In this document: one piece after another, positions 62,634 to 64,000 of the stretch
How positions within the stretch are numbered: the first letter of the stretch is position 1
How the letters are laid out: each line of letters starts with the position of its first letter
Assembly: GCA_000687695.1 (NCBI GenBank)
Contig: JHWZ01000009.1
Span: 29,873-93,872, forward strand
Source: Lachnospiraceae bacterium P6B14
GTDB taxonomy: Bacteria > Bacillota > Clostridia > Lachnospirales > Lachnospiraceae
Direction of reading: 5' to 3'
Length of the DNA stretch: 64,000 nucleotides
Notes under the pieces: model-generated
Told to the model about the DNA's origin: nothing
The model's input: the letters and a program-made list of their open reading frames with translations, nothing else
The model's database searches: none
Position numbers and translations under genes: made by a program

Positions 62634-63805
62634 ACGATCTGGTAGTTAAAGCAATAGATGAAGTCCTTGCCGGAGATTCCGCGTACTGCAAGTTTCTTTC
62701 GGCAAACGATAGCGGGGAAACCGGCGGACATCAGTCCGGAATCCTTATCTCAAAGACTGCCAAGGATATGCTCTATACCGAGAAAGAACTACAGGAAAAC
62801 CATATCTTGAAGAAGACCGGAATCATCAAATGGCAAGATGATTTTTCAACCAACTGCACTTTTACTTGGTATGAAAGTAAGAACGAGTTACGTATAACCG
62901 GTTTCGGACGTGGTTTTTCTCTTCTTCGCCCGGAGTACACTGGTGCGCTTTTTGTGATGGTAAAAGAGGATGCTGAGAACTATCTCGGGTTTATATTTAA
63001 CACTGACGAGGATATTCAAGAGTTTCTCGACGCATTCGGACTCACACCGGCAGAGACAAACAGACCGATCGAATTGAATCAGGCAAATCTCGAAGCCAAG
63101 GAAATTCAGGCTATAGACACCTTCATTAACGGACTGGAAGTGTCATTTCCGACATCTTTTGACATGTCTAATGCCGCAAGGCTCATTCAGTACAGTGTTT
63201 ATATGAATAAATCATTGGTAATCTCCGATCCGGACACAATCCTGTTAAAATGGACAGAACAGGAATACAGATTGTTCCGGGCGATCGAGCATGCACGATA
63301 TGGAGATACGGTAGCCAGAGGATTCAAAACCGTTGATGATTTCATCGCGCTTGCCAATCAGGTATTGAACCGCAGAAAGAGCCGTGCAGGAAAGAGCCTT
63401 GAACATCATCTTTCTGCTATTTTTGATGAAAACAAAATCGAATATACAGCGCAAGCAGTCACCGAGGGAAACAAAAAACCGGATTTTCTGTTTCCTTCCG
63501 AGGATGCATACCACGATATGACATTTTCTATTGATAAGCTTTGTACATTGGCAGCCAAAACCACCTGCAAGGATCGTTGGAGACAGATACTGAATGAAGC
63601 AAACCGTCTCCGAGATGAAAACAAATATCTATGCACGATGCAGCAAGGTATATCAGCGGCACAAATGGACGAGATGCAGGACGAGAAGGTCATTCTTGTC
63701 GTGCCCAAGCCATACATAACCGCATATCCCAAGGATCGTCGTGATCGTATCTGGACTGTGGGAAAATTCGTTGGATATGTAAAACAAATGGAAGGGATTG
63801 AATGA
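62630..63805 (+). CDS. EcoRII-like type II restriction endonuclease
   Basis: A 391-residue protein with the two-part layout of EcoRII. The N-terminal half (about 1-150: [20 protein letters not shown], then [18 protein letters not shown]) matches the B3-like effector domain that binds DNA. The C-terminal half has [15 protein letters not shown], the catalytic PDFLFP, and [14 protein letters not shown], as in the EcoRII-C nuclease. It would need two or more copies of its site for activation and cut at CCWGG if faithful to the family. Translation is coupled to the methyltransferase (ATGA overlap), which delays restriction after entry. Confidence 0.88.
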   Translation: MNDLVVKAIDEVLAGDSAYCKFLSANDSGETGGHQSGILISKTAKDMLYTEKELQENHILKKTGIIKWQDDFSTNCTFTWYESKNELRITGFGRGFSLLRPEYTGALFVMVKEDAENYLGFIFNTDEDIQEFLDAFGLTPAETNRPIELNQANLEAKEIQAIDTFINGLEVSFPTSFDMSNAARLIQYSVYMNKSLVISDPDTILLKWTEQEYRLFRAIEHARYGDTVARGFKTVDDFIALANQVLNRRKSRAGKSLEHHLSAIFDENKIEYTAQAVTEGNKKPDFLFPSEDAYHDMTFSIDKLCTLAAKTTCKDRWRQILNEANRLRDENKYLCTMQQGISAAQMDEMQDEKVILVVPKPYITAYPKDRRDRIWTVGKFVGYVKQMEGIE

Positions 63806-64000
63806 TTCCTTTCATTTGCCTGATTGCTAATAATACTATTTGAAAACTCCCTATTCTCTTCCCTTAAAGCAAATAGAGCGTCTCAATATATCACCCATAT
63901 TTGTTCCTCATGTACGGGGTACATAATCCCGTCAGCCCCCGGCGACTTCGGCTGGAGCCGCCGATATCTATGCGATAGTCCTCAGTCAAGGACGGGTGGG
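63806..64000. other. Right-edge stretch without a supported gene
   Basis: 195 nt with AT-rich sequence then a GC-rich hairpin-forming segment (CGGC..GCCG near 63938-63963, GTCCT-cagtca-AGGAC near 63978-63993). A minus-strand frame is open from 63998 to a stop at 63891 (35 codons) and could be the end of a gene beyond the edge. Nothing more can be said. Confidence 0.3.

Larger units (their letters stand above)
35378..64000 (+). mobile_element. Integrative and conjugative element of Tn1549/CD1105-CD1118 type, right end outside window
   Basis: From the 3' end of tRNA-Trp onward the genes are those of a conjugative element: relaxase, MobC, VirD4, VirB2-, VirB4- and VirB6-like proteins, a cell-wall hydrolase, and cargo. 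Gene style changes too, with recurrent AAAGCGAGGT ribosome binding sites and no hairpin elements of families A-C recognised. No integrase, excisionase or second tRNA 3' end is seen, so these must lie to the right of the window. The exact left boundary is an inference from the tRNA; the last bases of the tRNA would be duplicated at the other end. Confidence 0.85.

Noticed and set aside
35100..63921. A shared 14-mer TCATGTACGGGGTA at about 35100 and about 63908, near both sides of the mobile part.
   Set aside because: A 14-nt match is expected by chance several times in 64 kb. It does not cover the tRNA 3' end and is not placed as an attachment core.
63891..63998. A minus-strand frame open to the right edge.
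   Set aside because: Only 35 codons and no domain; too short to call a gene.

Overview
The window reads as Lachnospiraceae (Clostridia) DNA. The basis is the gene order glmM-tig-clpP-clpX-lon-engB, a DUF5717/DUF5716 pair that I know mainly from that family, strong AGGAGG ribosome binding sites, and Gram-positive surface and conjugation genes. The species cannot be named from the sequence.

Chromosomal part (1 to about 35.4 kb). A minus-strand block runs from glmM (promoter near 11.4 kb) through trigger factor, ClpP, ClpX, Lon, EngB, serine acetyltransferase and endonuclease III to an AI-2E family permease cut by the left edge: a proteostasis and housekeeping cluster. A secreted protein and a recJ gene with low-complexity insertions diverge from promoters near 13.0 kb. 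Next come a family 2 glycosyltransferase, purA, and a four-gene run (17.85-25.2 kb) of a 1321-residue DUF5717 protein, a DUF5716 protein, a helical-repeat protein and a membrane coiled-coil protein. That run looks like one uncharacterised machine. A PHP-domain gene at 25.9 kb lies between two 381-bp inverted repeats. HD-GYP, secreted NlpC/P60, aminotransferase, pta and a dicarboxylate symporter with an N-terminal ATPase-like domain follow, and then an AT-rich membrane protein and tRNA-Trp.

Intergenic DNA is unusual. At least two families of 120-220 nt hairpin elements recur between chromosomal genes. Core sequence is shared within a family, but the stems differ from copy to copy and remain self-complementary, so they covary. 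A 53-nt repeat and other palindrome clusters add to this. None was recognised in the element to the right of the tRNA.

Mobile part (35.4 kb to the right edge). An integrative and conjugative element (ICE) of the Tn1549/CD1105-CD1118 type begins at the 3' end of tRNA-Trp. Its integrase and other end lie outside the window. In order it carries a JAB-domain protein, a structured leader region, a ParM/ParR segregation pair, a large thioester/Cna-B adhesin with an LPQTG anchor, DUF5688, RadC and toprim proteins, a terminator cluster with a candidate oriT, and MobC and the relaxase. A type IV secretion operon follows (PcfB, VirD4, Maff2, VirB6, PrgI, VirB4, a 3D/NlpC cell-wall hydrolase, a sortase and a double-SpoVG protein). 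Last is an EcoRII-like restriction-modification pair whose methyltransferase has an N-terminal ribbon-helix-helix-like segment and whose upstream region contains a LexA-like site. The adhesin and sortase probably form a surface-attachment cargo, ParMR may stabilise a circular form, and restriction-modification may protect the element or host.
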